Positions 1-11,700 of a DNA stretch of 64,000 nucleotides are shown in pieces (the stretch's first letter is position 1; each line of letters starts with the position of its first letter). The DNA is from Heloderma charlesbogerti (lineage: Eukaryota; Chordata; Lepidosauria; Squamata; Helodermatidae), in the NCBI GenBank assembly GCA_026122225.1, contig JANEZZ010002241.1, positions 124,001 to 188,000 of the forward strand, written 5' to 3'. Position numbers and translations under genes: made by a program. The notes below the pieces were generated by a model, which worked only from the letters and a program-made list of their open reading frames with translations, was not told the origin of the DNA and made no database searches.

Positions 1-271
1 GTCATCCCAAAAATCTAGCCATTATTAATTTTGAGGCCATATAAATGACTGCTGTAATGGCATTACGCAAACAGCCAGTTCTAATGATACTGTATTGCAT
101 TTTTTGTATTGGATTCTTTTAAACAGTTGTATTTTATATTTTCAACAGCTTGTATGTTATTTTTGTCTTTTAACTGTTTGTAATCCACCCAAAGAATATT
201 GATTTATTGGGCAGATTAAAAATGCAATAAATTAACCACATGATCAAGCCCAGCCTTCCCCAACATGGTGC

Positions 272-1167
272 TAGGGATGTACGAAAGTGACTTACCTGTT
301 CGCGGATTATGTTTATGGTGGGGGGGGAACGTTCCGTCCCTCCCCCCAGAATCCTCGCCGGGGGGGGAGGCGCTCCGTTCCTCCCCCTGGAATCCTCGAA
401 GGGCTGGCTGTGCTCTGCGGCAGGTCTGCGGAGCAGCTGGCCAGGCCAGAGCCATCCGCAGCTGGATTTCCGGCTGCGGAAGGCTCTGGGTAAAAAAACA
501 CACAAAAAACTGCGTATGCAAATGGCGGCGGCTACAGCCGCCGCCATTTGCGTTCCTTCTTTTTGGCCGTCTTAATCTACATAAATATTTACGTAGACCG
601 TGACAGCGAAAATAAAGGGGAACGTAAGTAGCGTAGCAGGCGCTATTTGTGTCCCTTTTTGATTCACCATTTTAGCCTATGTAAATCTTTACGTAGGCTA
701 AAACGGCAAATCAAAAGGGGACGCAAATAGCGCCCGCTACGCTATTTGCGTTCCCCTTTATTTTCGCTGTCACGGTCTACGTAAATATTTATGTAGATTA
801 AGACGGCCAAAAAGAAGGAACGCAAATGGCGGCGGCTGTAGCCGCCGCCATTTGCATATGTGGGGTTGTTGTTGTTGTTTTAACCCACCGAGCCATGATA
901 GGCTACGTAAAGATTTACGTAGCCTATCACATCTTTTTTTTGGTCTTTTTTTTTAACCAAGACTGGAAATGGTGGCGGCCGGTCAGAAGACCAGTCGCTG
1001 GAGCTGCTGCGGCCACCCGGAAAATCCACCCCAGGTAAGTCTCGTCCCTGGGGGGATTTGTGGGGGGGCAGGGGGGTGGCAGGCCGTTCTGCCACAAATT
1101 TCGGGGGGCCAAATGCACTGGTATTCGGCCTCACTGAGATCCGTGGCGGAATTCTCTGCCATCCCTA
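272..1167. mobile_element. hAT-like non-autonomous element with recursive palindrome (copy A)
   Basis: The ends are inverted: TAGGGATGT on the left and CATCCCTA on the right. An 8-bp flanking duplication (CATGGTGC at 264-271, CTTGGTGC at 1168-1175, 7 of 8 matching) fits hAT superfamily integration. Inside are two G/C-run repeats (about 318-400), then a palindrome of about 353 bp (510-862), then a further palindrome at about 898-929. Sub-terminal ACTTACCTG on the left faces CCAGGTAAGT on the right. No transposase reading frame is visible, so the element must have been moved in trans. A related copy lies at 24285-25131. Confidence 0.8.
510..862. repeat. Palindrome composed of palindromes (copy A core)
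   Basis: The centre is near 687, in a hairpin with TTTAGCCTATGTAAA facing TTTACGTAGGCTAAA. Moving out on each side come a GAACGCAAATAGCG-type hairpin (about 628-656 and its mirror near 720-757), a TCTACGTAAATATTTACG-type hairpin (about 575-598 and its mirror near 775-800), and a GCAAATGGCGGCGG-type hairpin (about 515-551 and its mirror near 820-858). Each arm is thus a series of short palindromes and the whole is one large inverted repeat. The arms differ at a modest number of bases, largely at CpG sites. Confidence 0.85.
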
Positions 1168-1484
1168 CTTGGTGCCCTACAGATGTGTTGGACTGCATCT
1201 CCCATAATTCCCAGCCAGCATGGCCACTGGGAGTTAATTACAGGAGTTGCAATCCACCACATCTGGAGGGCACCAGGTTGGGGAAGGCTGGGCTAGTCAG
1301 TTGCCTCGATGGGCATGTGGGAAGGAAGTGGCACTGCTGCTGCCACAGTTGCTCTGCAGAGGGACCTTGGCTCAGCGCCTGCCTGCCAAAGGTCCCAGAT
1401 TCAGTCTCCTGGCATCTGCTGTTAAGAGGGACAAGGCTTTAATAAAAGGATTGACACATGATGTGACAGACCTTTACCTTAGGC

Positions 1485-1796
1485 CAGGGATGGGTAACTG
1501 CATAAGGTCTGGGGGCCATTTCACCCCTGGAACACTCCCCCTCATGGGCTGCACCCCATGGGGCACTGTGCAATCTGTGGGGTGCCCTCCCCACAAATCT
1601 TTATTTTAATCCCAAACATTCAGTGCCAAGCTGCTCTGTAGCAGCTATGGAGTGCAAACAGGGTCAAACTTAGCTTGCAAATGAGCTCCATAGTGCCAAA
1701 CCCACAATTTTGTCCTGCTGCTTCCAAATGCAGTGGTGCAGCAGGGGACACACAGGGCTGCATGTGGGCCGCAGACCATGTGTTTCCCACCCCTGG
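1485..1796. mobile_element. hAT-like MITE
   Basis: Imperfect terminal inverted repeats CAGGGATGGGTAAC and GTTTCCCACCCCTG enclose about 310 bp with no coding potential. The ends look like the CAGGGGTGG-type termini of hAT elements. I could not see a convincing 8-bp target duplication, so the exact limits are uncertain. Confidence 0.5.
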
Positions 1797-2605
1797 AGCT
1801 GCTGCCAGTCAAAAGTAGATAATAATGGGCTAGAGAGACCAATAGTCCCACCTGGCAGAAGGCAGCTTCATGTGCTCATGGCTCTTGGGATTTCTGCTGC
1901 TCACTAATTCTTTTGGCTGCCATGTTTGTTTATGGGGATCACCCATTTTTCTATTTGTTCAGGCACATGCATATTCATTCTTTGCAATCAAAAGAAGGTT
2001 AGCATCTAAACCGATATGAAATAGAATGTATTACATGTAAAATATTGTTTATTTGACTTGTACCCCACTTTTCTGCCAAAAATGGCACTCAATTGCCCAT
2101 TCATTCCATGTATCTCAAGGCCATATCAAATAACCACAGATTTGTCTAAAGACCTCTGTTGAAAATAGGTCTGGGTCTTTCCAGCCAAACTAATGCCAGC
2201 CCTACCATTCCGCAGACTGAGGCAGCAGATGCTGGGAAATGTGGAGCAATGGCAAGGGGCTGGAGGTCAGAGTTGTATGTGCCACAAGGCCAGTCCTGAG
2301 CCCTCTAAGCCAGCCTGCTGCTCTCATTTGCAGACAGAGGATGCTGCCCCATCGCTAGTGTTGAGGGAAGATTCAGCTGCCAGTCTAGTTGTCTTCTGGG
2401 TGGATTTGGTGGTGGTGGTGGGGTCATCTTGTGCTTGGGCAAGAAAATGTCTTGGGCTGGCCCTGTAATGTCCACATAAATGCCATGTGCTTTTTCATTT
2501 TCTGTCTTCCTCAGTGGCTTAGGGCACAGTCCTATGCTGGCTGGGAAATGCTGGGAATTGTAGGACTTTTTTCTGTCTAAACATGCATAGGATTGCGCAC
2601 TTCAT
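1797..2605. other. Intergenic, no gene seen
   Basis: I see no exon-like translation or RNA gene here. Around 2165-2450 there is a G/C-richer stretch with a short GGTGGT run, probably an old repeat that I cannot classify. Confidence 0.6.
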
Positions 2606-2613
2606 GTTTAAAG

Positions 2614-2928
2614 TAGAGGTAGGCAACCTTTGGGGGCCTGTGCGCACATTCAGTCATTTGAGAAACTATCCTAGGCACCACTACAAAAAGGCGCACTGCA
2701 GATGAAAGCACCCAGCTGCAGCCACCTGCCAGCTCCCTTTCCTAAGAATGCCTTTGAGCCCCACATGTGGCCCAGAGGCATTCATGGGGAAAGAAAATGG
2801 GAACAGCTGGAGGCCCTCCCTTTGCTTTGAAGCAATCCCAGCTGCCAGTAAGAAACTGTAATTAAAAAAGGGGGAGGGGGGGCAGATGCCAAGTGAAGTC
2901 CCCAAGGGTGCCATGTTGCCTACCCCTG
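2614..2928. mobile_element. hAT-like MITE
   Basis: The left end TAGAGGTAGGCAACCT and right end ATGTTGCCTACCCCTG are inverted copies enclosing about 315 bp without an open frame. The possible target duplications GTTTAAAG and GTCTAGAA match at only 5 of 8 positions, as expected for an old copy. Confidence 0.6.
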
Positions 2929-2939
2929 GTCTAGAAGGT

Positions 2940-5615
2940 ATCTTTCAAGTCCACATTCCACATGATATTCTTCCAAAGAAAGCTAACTACGTAACTAGTA
3001 ACACCATAGAACAGATCCAAATCAGTATATTGTTATTAATTTGTCCTCTTGATACAAGATGCTGCTCTGGGCTAGATAATAAGGTATGGATTATGTTTGT
3101 GGCATACAAACTAACATTCCAAAACAGCATGGCATGGCTTCAGGTCACCCTGGAAACCAGCAGCAGCAGCAGTAGGAACTATGAGCAGCAGATGCAAGCA
3201 ATTAGGGCAGGACAAACCCGATGCAAAAGGATCACAGCAATGGCCCAGTTCTCATTGAGGTGTAAACTTGTGTCTGGGCTGAACCACTTCAGAGTACAGT
3301 GGGGACTCCCATAAATTGAATACGTCTCCATAGAAGGAAGGAAGGAAGGAAGGAAGGAAGGAAGGAAGGAAATTCCCTGCATATAGAAGACTAGTATGCT
3401 AGGGAAAAGCTAGATTAAAACTTTTCTCTCCAACACCTAGTTTATGTGATTTTTATTTTATTTTTTGGTATGGAGAAGCATTTAATCATGTGAACCTCCC
3501 CTCCCTCCATCTACAACCTTATATGGTGTATTGGATTTGCTTTCAGAAGAATAGTGGACAGTCAGCTGTGAATTTGCCCAGAGTCATTTGCGGTATTAAA
3601 TGCAGTAATTAACAGCATAAGTGCACTGCTTTGCTAGAGCAGTTGGCAATTTTCATGATTTTAGAGTGGGTTCTCAGCTGTATTCACATACAATGAAGGC
3701 CAACAATGCACAGCAGTTGCTCTTCACGCTACGTACCTTCTAGCTGATAAGGATGTCCTTTCTGTACTGTGAGAAACTTATTTTGCTGCCGAGAGTGAAC
3801 AGGTGTGAACTTTTGGGTGAACGGTGTGTGTGTGTTTTCTGACAGTCTGAACTAAATGAGAGCAGGCCCTATACAATCCTGAGCAGATTGGCCTGCTACC
3901 TGTTCTCATCTGAGACGGAGAAGGTGCACCACCTGCTGAGATAACCAGCCCACGGTCTGGTGCCTGTCGCTCCACTGGGACCCAGGGCAACTGAACCAAG
4001 AATTAAGGGAGTGTGTAAGCTTTCTTTGCTTTTTCTTTCTCTGCATCCATTTTTCATCAATAAGTAAGGAATACTCTGTATCTTTGCCAATATTTTTCTT
4101 AAGAATGTTGACATGGGGCTTTGTGACTGAGAATCCCACATATCTTCGCAAGCAGCAATTGAAGAGATTATAGAACCCGTTGGCTGCCACTTAGGATCTT
4201 CTCTAAACCCTCCAGATTCTCCTCCTGTTCAGGGCCCCTGCATGATGATAGTCACACACATGATGGTAGTAGTCACGCACTTATTACAGCCTTGTGGGGT
4301 CATCTGCTGCATGGAGGTGAGTGGGTGTGTGAAGGGGAGGCAGCATCTCTCCGTCTGTGGGTTCATCATGACTACAAAGAGCAAAACTGCTCTGTAAGAA
4401 CAACAAGACTTTTGTTTTAATCTCCCAACTACACAGAGCATTAGCAACAAGTACAAGCCATATGTGACCAATCACGCTGGTGATCTATTATCTAATCATT
4501 AACTTAAACTGCCATATAAGAATTTGCAATCCATAATAAATGATTTCACAGGAATGGTTCAATGTACTACTGACTAATGTGAAACAGCCTCCTTTCCACA
4601 GGCAGTGGACTGCCAAATATTGTTTCAAAGGATGGAACAACAGGGAGGATGGGGGGAGAAGAAGAGAAAGAAAAAAGGATTTGTGATCTACCATGACATA
4701 AATTATAGTAGCTGTAACTTTCTTAATACATCAGTGGTGGTTTGCAGATTATTAGGCTTAAAGTATAGGAATATGAAATTAACTAGTGTGAGGTTTGCCA
4801 GTGCTCTTGAGGCTGCTTTGCAAAAGTGACTTTGACTGCTTCGGAAAATACTTGGGGGCAGCCTGGGTGGCGGTGATTATTGAGAACATAGCATGACTGT
4901 GTGATGTCAGTCAAAAGAATACGGAAGCCAGCAGGAAGAGATTCCCCTGTCGGGCTGCTGTGTGTTTTCCTGCCGTTATGAAGGTGGGGAAACTATTTTT
5001 GGCAGGGTGCTTTTGTTTTTAAATGTGACTAAAACATATATGCCATGTTTCAGTACAAACAGAAGCAAAGGGCAATGTTGGGACAGGAAACTTAGTGGCT
5101 GCTGGGTTTATTAGGGCCTTAAACCATGGTAAATGAGCAAGCCGTAGGAAGCAGCAAGAGAGGCTGCAGCTGTAATTCCTCCATGCACTTTTTATTTTCC
5201 TACATCTGGGAAATTAAGTCTTCTGATCTTCCTGATGAGTGGAGACACTCTTACTCAGTACTGTAGTTATTCAGTGGTGAGGAACATGTACTCTGCACCT
5301 GCTCAGGGGCACTTTATTCTTCCTTGATATCTTCCAGGACTGAGTCAAGGGGCTGACAACAGATAGAAGAGTTGGTGTGCCCTGGCACAAATTAAGTCTT
5401 CCCTCCCACCATGTGGACTTAACAACAGAGGGTTCGATACAAGTTTGCGCTAGCAGATGCCTGCTAGCATGAGGAGACATTGTCCTTTCCTTCCCTGCAC
5501 CCTCCCAAACCACCTGAAATCTGCTTCAGAGGGTGTGTGTGGAATCACCCACCCCACCCCTGTTCCCTGTCAGAACTGCTTCCATCAGTGGAATGACAGC
5601 ATTGGATCCAACCTA
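2940..5615. other. Intergenic, no gene seen
   Basis: No convincing exon on either strand. The only ordered features are a short GAAG/GGAA microsatellite (about 3334-3371) and a short CAGCAG run near 3160. Open frames here are short and have no recognisable similarity. Confidence 0.6.
3334..3371. repeat. (GAAG)n microsatellite
   Basis: About nine uninterrupted 4-bp units of GAAG. Confidence 0.95.
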
Positions 5616-5619
5616 TTAG

Positions 5620-5835
5620 AAGAGCCACTCTGGATCAGAATCAAAGGCCTTGTCTAGCCCAGCATTCTGTTCCCCCATTGGACAACCAGAGGTCTGTGGG
5701 AAGCCTGCAGCAGGACGTGAGCTCAATAGTACCCCCCGCTCCTGATCCTAGCAACTGGTATTCAGAGGCATACCGCTTCTGATACTGGAGATGAGCTATA
5801 GCTGGCATGCCTACTAGCCAGCCATTGATGGTCTT
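5620..5835 (+). repeat. Dispersed repeat, 'CTGGATCAG' family
   Basis: Contains the series GAGCCACTCTGGATCAG, CCAGCATTCTGTTC, AGCAACTGGTATTCAGAGGC and CCATTGATGG. These recur in the same order at 18905-19140, 25255-25740 and 28190-28530, and reversed at 30320-30775. The family is old and widespread in amniote DNA in my experience. I cannot assign its class from sequence alone. Confidence 0.7.
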
Positions 5836-6734
5836 CTCCATGAAAACTGTCCGGGTTGGTGGCAAACTTGGTAGCAAAAGCCACAGTTTAATTTGAATCT
5901 TAGAGGAATTAAAAATAGGCGCTGGGGGTGTCATGCATGTGGGTTATAGTTTGGGAGACTGTGCTGAGGTGAGAAGGTGTAATGCAAAGGCAGTGGCAGG
6001 GGTCTTAGAAACATTTAAGAGAGACACGGTTTATGTACAGTCCCATTCTAAAAGCTGGAGGGGAGCTGTTGAGGACCAGCTGGGCCAGCAGCCGCTCTCC
6101 AATAACTGGCAAGACCACAGCTCCACGGAACGGGAATAAGGCGTCAAAGTTGTCGCACCTGTGAGGGACCGCAGCTGAAGTTGTGCCGCATCTTTCTCTC
6201 CTGCCCTCTGGTGCCCACTGGCAGTAATGCACTGGACTACAGGGCAGCGGGCGCAGATTTCCCAAGAGATTCATAAGCAGAAGGAAGGGAGGGATGCAGA
6301 GTGTGCAGGAGGCTCCGATGTCAGTGAGGTGGTGAATCTGCTCCGGGTTTCAGTCAGAACTCTACAGGAGCTATCCAAGGTGCTCCTTTAGCCCCACTGG
6401 CATTGAAGGGCATGAGACCACCCCACTGACATTGGCACCACCGGCCTCCGCTGAAGGCACGGCACCTGCCATTCTGAGATGGGAAAATGTAAGCAGCCTG
6501 CCTGAAAGCACATCCCCTGCTATGACTTCAAGCCGTCTATAAAGCAGGGCAGGGTGGCACACCTGAACACCTCCCCCAGCCAGCACCATCTTTCCCCAAG
6601 CAGCAGCCTTCTGACCCGTGACCAGCATGGTTCAAACACTCTGATACGCCTTGGATTGTTCAGGATGGAGAAGGAAGTGAAGGACATGGGCTTGCCTTGC
6701 TTCAAGCTGATTACAGGCCAGGTGTAATCTAACC

Positions 6735-6872
6735 CAGCCTTCCTAACCTGGTGCCGTCCAGATGTTTTGGACGACAGCACCCAGCATTCCTGCCCATTGA
6801 CCAGGCTGGCTGGGGCTGATGGGAGTTGAAGTCCAAAACATCTGGAGGGGGCCAGGTTAGGGAAGGCTGATC
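6735..6872. repeat. Foldback MITE
   Basis: The left arm CAGCCTTCCTAACCTGG with a CCAGATGTTTTGGAC block is mirrored by the right arm GTCCAAAACATCTGG and CCAGGTTAGGGAAGGCTG. This makes a hairpin-capable unit of about 130 bp of the same family as 252-1291. Confidence 0.8.
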
Positions 6873-6965
6873 TCATAGAATCATAGTAGTAGGGTTGGAA
6901 GGGGCCTACAAGACCATCGAGTCTAACCCCCTGCTCAATGCAGGAATCCAAGTCAGAGCATCTAA
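6873..6965 (+). repeat. Dispersed repeat with TAGGGTTGGAAGGGGCC block
   Basis: Starts TCATAGAATCATAGTAG, then a TTGGAAGGGGCCTACAAG block and CCCCCTGCTCAATGCAGG. The same block appears near 63525-63570. It has the look of an ancient LINE-tail-type repeat; class uncertain. Confidence 0.6.
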
Positions 6966-6969
6966 CCCA

Positions 6970-7068
6970 ATTAACAGCACAATCCTAAACACATTTACGC
7001 AGGAGCAAGTCCTACTGATTCGGAATGCTGCTTACTCCCTAGATAGGGTGCTTAAGATTGCAGCCTAA
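6970..7068. repeat. Short repeat of the CAATCCTA...GATTGCAGCC type
   Basis: Begins GCACAATCCTAAAC and ends AGATTGCAGCC with a partly palindromic AAGTCCTACTGATT middle. Similar copies lie at about 16735-16805, 27240-27310, 39905-39960, 41103-41195, 45893-45960 and 55262-55345. The inverted ends suggest a very small MITE. Confidence 0.65.
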
Positions 7069-7159
7069 ATCTACAAAATGCCTCCTCTATTCCATTTGAA
7101 GACTATTGCAGACTGCAGATTTGAGCTTTCCCATCCATGCTCAGGTACAGGGTTGGCTC

Positions 7160-7412
7160 TAGGAGTGCTAGTGTGGTCTAGTGGTTACAGTGTTGGACTG
7201 GGACTCGGGAGATCCAAGTTCTAGTCCCCACTCAGGCCATGAAGCTCACTGGGTGGACTTTGGGCCAGTCACTGACTCTGAGACTGACCTCCCTCACAGA
7301 ATTGTTGTGAAAGTAAAATGGAGAGGAAGAAGAGGACCATGTAAGCTGCCTTGGGTTCCTTCCAAGAGGAAAAAAGATGAGATATAAATGTAACAAATAA
7401 TAATAAGAAAAA
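7160..7412 (+). repeat. Sauria-type tRNA-derived SINE
   Basis: The 5' part carries pol III-like boxes: GTGTGGTCTAGTGGTTACAG as box A region and AAGTTCTAGTCCCC as box B region. It is followed by the body TGAAGCTCACTGGGTGG and TTGGGCCAGTCAC, TTGTTGTGAAAGTAAAATGG, and a tail of ATAAATGTAACAAATAATAA. This is the layout of Sauria SINEs, which are characteristic of squamate genomes. A second copy lies at 30057-30305. Confidence 0.85.
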
Positions 7413-8710
7413 GGAGGTTTGAGGGGAGCCCTCAGCAAAGTGCCCTCTGGTGGTTCCCCACTTACACCGCTTGGCTCCCAGTCCCAGCTACCCGCTTACC
7501 TGTAGCAGTGGTAGCATCAGAGGTGGTGGGGCGCCACCATTGGACATTGGTGCATGTGCAGGCCTGGGGTCTTGGCAGCTGCCCAAGGATGCTGAATTCT
7601 GGTGCCTGCTCGGGAACATCTTTTTTCTCTCCTTACCCCCACCACCTTTTTTGTTTTTGTATTTCCCAGACATGAGCCTGAAGAAAAGTTCTGGGAACTT
7701 AAACGCTTATTCACTACTTTGTGACTTCATAGTTGGTCCTAAAAAAGGTATTTTGCAGCTGCTGGTGTTTGTATTTTATTTGCATTGTTGTTGGTTTTTG
7801 CTTCGAGGATTCTTTTCTTTTCTTGCAGAAGAACTCCCGTTATTGACATATGACATTTTGCACAATCTGTCTGGACAGAAGTCTTGCACCATCCCTCTTC
7901 CCAGCCATTGTTCCACTTTGCCATCCTTATCAGAGTCATTAAAAATGTAATAGTGAATTTATGCTATTGCACCCAGACACCTTTAATTCTATACTGTAAT
8001 TTGTTTTAACAGCAGCTAAACATGGCTACTTACAGGCCTGAATCGGGCAACTTCACAATCCCATCCCAAAATTCCCTCTCCTTTTAAATAAAAAATAAGC
8101 AAAATTTTAAAAATCAGCTTCTCAGATCTAAACCCACCTTTCGGTGTTGAGTTTCATGTAACGTAGGAGCAAAAGCTGTTGCGAAATACACTGCCTGCAT
8201 AGCTGATTGCACTTCAGTCCCACAGCTTGTCCTGAATTTGGGCTATTGAGGGTGTCCAAAACTACATGCTATTAAATATGTAGCATGGCGATGATCCTAA
8301 CTTTTTTTAGCCTTCCATTAGGTGTATGGGGCCCAATCTGGATTGGGATCAGCATGTTCAGGTATGGGAGATTTTTAAACCGTCCCACCCCGCTGCTTTT
8401 TTCCTCTGAAGTCATCCTCCCCCTGCACTGGGGCTCCATTGGCATCATTCAGTTGCGCTTACTTGAAGGTAAAGTTCAAGTCATCTGCATGCTATATCTT
8501 TAATGTAGCACGTAGTTTAGCCCTCACACTTCTGCGCTATCTGCTTTTGTTTCTGTGAACGGAGAGAAACAGAGGGATATTAGCAAACTCTGTAAGAGCC
8601 ACCCAATCCCTAATAAGCCAAAGCAGGTTATATGATGTGGCCTGATTTGACCACTCATTTGATAAGAGATCATTTTTATAACTCTAATGTTCCATGAGAT
8701 GTGCAGTGGC
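7413..8710. other. Intergenic, no gene seen
   Basis: Contains a fragment (about 7415-7560) with a CCTCAGCAAAGTGCC block that also appears near 18400-18430. The rest is A/T-rich sequence without recognisable exons. The 166-codon frame at 7450-7950 shows no family likeness and sits partly in repeat, so I do not call it. Confidence 0.55.
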
Positions 8711-11700
8711 TAAAAAGAATTATTTGTTGTCCGTCGTTAAGTCGTGTCCGACTCTTCGTGACCCCATGGACCATAGCACGCCAGGCCTTCCTGTCCTCCG
8801 CTCTCTCCCAGAGCGTGCTCAAGTTAATATTCATTGCATCGGTGATGCTATCTAGCCATCTCATCCTCTGTCGTCCCCTTCTCCTTTTGCCTTCAGTCTT
8901 TCTCAGCAACAGGGTCTTTTCCAGAGAGTTTTCTCTTCGCTTTAGGTGGCCAAAATATTGGAGCTTCAGCTTCAGTATCTGTCCTTCCAATGAGCAGTCA
9001 GGGTTGATTTCCTTTAGGATGGACTGATTTGACCTCCTTGCAGTCCAGGGGACTCGTAAGAGTCTTCTCCAGCAGCACAGTTCGAAGACATCAATTCTTC
9101 AGCGCTCAGCCTTCTTTATAGTCCAGCTCTCACAGCCATACGTTGCTACTGGGAAAACCATAGCTTTGATTATACGAATCTTTGTCGGCAAGGTGATGTC
9201 TCTGCTTCTTACTATGCTGTCTAGGTTTGCCATAGCTTTCCTCCCAAGGAGCAAGCGTCTTTTAATTTCATGGCTACACTCACCGTCTGCGGTGATCTTG
9301 GAGCCCAAGAAAATAAAATCTGTCACTGCTTCCATTTCTTCCCCTTCCATATGCCAGGAAGTGATGGGGCCAGATGCCATGATCTTCGTTTTTTTAATGT
9401 TGAGTTTCAAACCAGCTTTTGCACTCTCCTCTTTCACCCTCAACAAGAGGCTCTTTAGATCCTCTTCACTTTCTGCCATTAGGGTGGTATCGTCTGCGTA
9501 TCTGAGGTTGTTGATAATTCTCCCAGCAATCTTAGTTCCGACCTGTGATTCATCCAACCCGGCGTTTCTCATGATGTACTCTGCATATAAATTAAATAAG
9601 CAGGGCGACAATATACAGCCTTGTCATACTACTTTCCCAATTTTGAACCAGTTGGTTGTTCCATGTCTGGTTCCTACTGTTGCTTCTTGACCCTCATACA
9701 GGTTTCTCAGGAGACAGGTAAGGTGATCTGGTACTCCCATCTCTTTAAGAATTTGCCACTGTTTGTTATGATCCACACAATCAAAGGCTTTAGCGTAGTC
9801 AATGAAGCAGAAATAGATGTTTTTCTGGAATTCTCTTGCTTTCTCCAGGATCCAGCGAATGTTGGCAATTTGATCTCTAGTTCCTCTGCCTCTTCGAAAC
9901 CCAGCTTGTACTTCCGGTAGTTCTCAGTTCACATGCTGCTGAAGCCTAGCTTGTAGGATTTTGAGCATCACCTTGCTGGCATGTGAAATGAGCGCAATTG
10001 TGCGGTAGTTTGAACACTCTTTGGCATTGCCCTTCTTTGGAATTGGAATGTAAACTGACCTTTTCCAGTCTTGTGGCCACTGTTGAGTGTTCCAAATTTG
10101 TTGGCATATTGAGTGCAGCACTTTAACAGCATCATCTTTTAGGATTTTAAATAGCTCAGCTGGAATACTGTCATCTCCACTAGCTTTGTTGTTAGTAGTG
10201 CTTCCTAAGGCCCACTTGACTTCACTCTCTAGGATATCCGGCTCAAGTTCAGTGACCGCACTAACATGGCTATCAGGGACATTCAGATCTTTCCTGTATA
10301 GTTCTTCTGTGTATTCTTTCCACCTCTTCTTAATCTCATCTGCTTCTGTTAGGTCCCTGCCTTCTTTGTCCTTTATCATGCCCGTCTTTGCACAAAACGT
10401 TCCCTTGAGATCTCCGATTTTCTTGAAAAGATCTCTAGTCTTTCCCATTCTATTGTTTTCCTCGATTTCTTTGCATTGTTCATTTAAGAAGGCCTTCTTG
10501 TCTCTCCTTGCTATTCTCTGGAACTCTGCATTCAGTTGGATATATCTTCTCCCTTGCTTTTTGCTTCCCTTCTTTCCTCAGCTACTTGTAAAGCCTCATC
10601 AGACAGCCACTTGGCTTTCTTGCATTTCTTTTTCTTTGGGATGGATTGAGTTACTGCCTCCTGAACAATGTTACGGACCTCCGTCCATAGTTCCTCAGGC
10701 ACTCTGTCTATCAGGTCTAATCCTTTAAATCTATTCCTCACCTCCACTGTGTATTCATAAGGGATATGATTTAGGTCATACCTGAATGGTTTAGTGGTTT
10801 TCCCTACGTTCTTCAATTTCAGCCGAAATTTTGCAAGAAGCAACTCATGATCTGAGCCACAGTCAGCTCCAGGTCTTGTTTTGACTGACTGTACAGAGCT
10901 TCTCCATCTTTGGCTGCAAAGGACATAATCAATCTGATTTCAATATTGACCATCTGGTGATGTCCATGTGTAGAGTCGCCTCTTGTGCTGTTGGAAAAGA
11001 GTGTTTGCTATGATCAGCGTGTTCTCTTGGCAAAACTCGATTAGCTTTTGTCCTGCTTCATTTTGTACACCAAGGCCATGCTTGCCTGTTATCCCAGTGA
11101 TTTCCTGACTTCCTACTTTAGCATTCCAATCCCCTATGATGAAGAGGACATCTTTTTTTGCTGTTAGTTCTAGAAGTGTTGTAGGTCTTCATAGAACCGA
11201 TCAACCTCAGCTTCTTCGGCCTCAGTGGTTGGGGCATAGACTTGAATTACTGTGATGTTGAATGGTTTGCCTTGGATTCGTACTGAGATCATTCCATCGT
11301 TTTTGAGATTGTACCCCAGTACTGCTTTTCCCACCCTTTTGTTGACTATGAGTGCTACTCCATTTCTTCTAAGGGATTCTTGCCCACAGTAGTAGATATG
11401 ATGGTCACCTGAATTAAATTCGCCCATGCTTGTCCATTTTAGTTCGCTGATTCCCAAGATGTCGATGTTCAATCTTGCCATCTCATGTCTGACCACCTCC
11501 AGCTTACCTTGATTAATTGATCTTACATTCCAGGTTCCGAAACAATATTGTTCTTTACAGCATCGGACTACCCCTTCATGGATCACTGCCTTGTTGTGGG
11601 GAAGGGGCTTGCATAACTCAGTGAAGCCATAAGCTATGCCATGCAGGGCCACCCAAGACGGACAGGTCATGGCAGAGAGTTCTGACAAAATGTGGTCCAC

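Larger units (their letters stand above)
252..1291. repeat. Foldback MITE split by a later hAT-like insertion
   Basis: The two outer pieces (about 252-271 and 1168-1291) form one copy of a short near-palindromic repeat seen many times in the window. It opens with CAGCCTTCCCCAAC, has a GGTGCCCTNCAGATGTGTTGGA block, and closes with the complement CCAGGTTGGGGAAGGCTG. The middle is occupied by the element at 272-1167. The nesting shows that the inner element is younger. Family name not known to me. Confidence 0.7.

Noticed and set aside
170..1442. Open frames over the recursive palindrome and its flanks
   Set aside because: They read through hairpins and G/C runs in all frames and give mirror-image low-complexity peptides; they are by-products of the structure.
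7160..7260. tRNA gene
   Set aside because: The pol III boxes belong to the head of a Sauria-type SINE, the cloverleaf is not intact and a SINE body and tail follow; the same holds at 30057 and 46195.
7450..7950. 166-codon frame as a gene
   Set aside because: No recognisable domain, begins in repeat sequence, and is hydrophobic only through T-rich DNA.
9166..9690. Open frames antisense to BovB copies (also near 10087-10728, 34591-35160, 51817-52341, 52738-53238)
   Set aside because: They are antisense shadows of the reverse transcriptase frame and recur at the same place in each copy.
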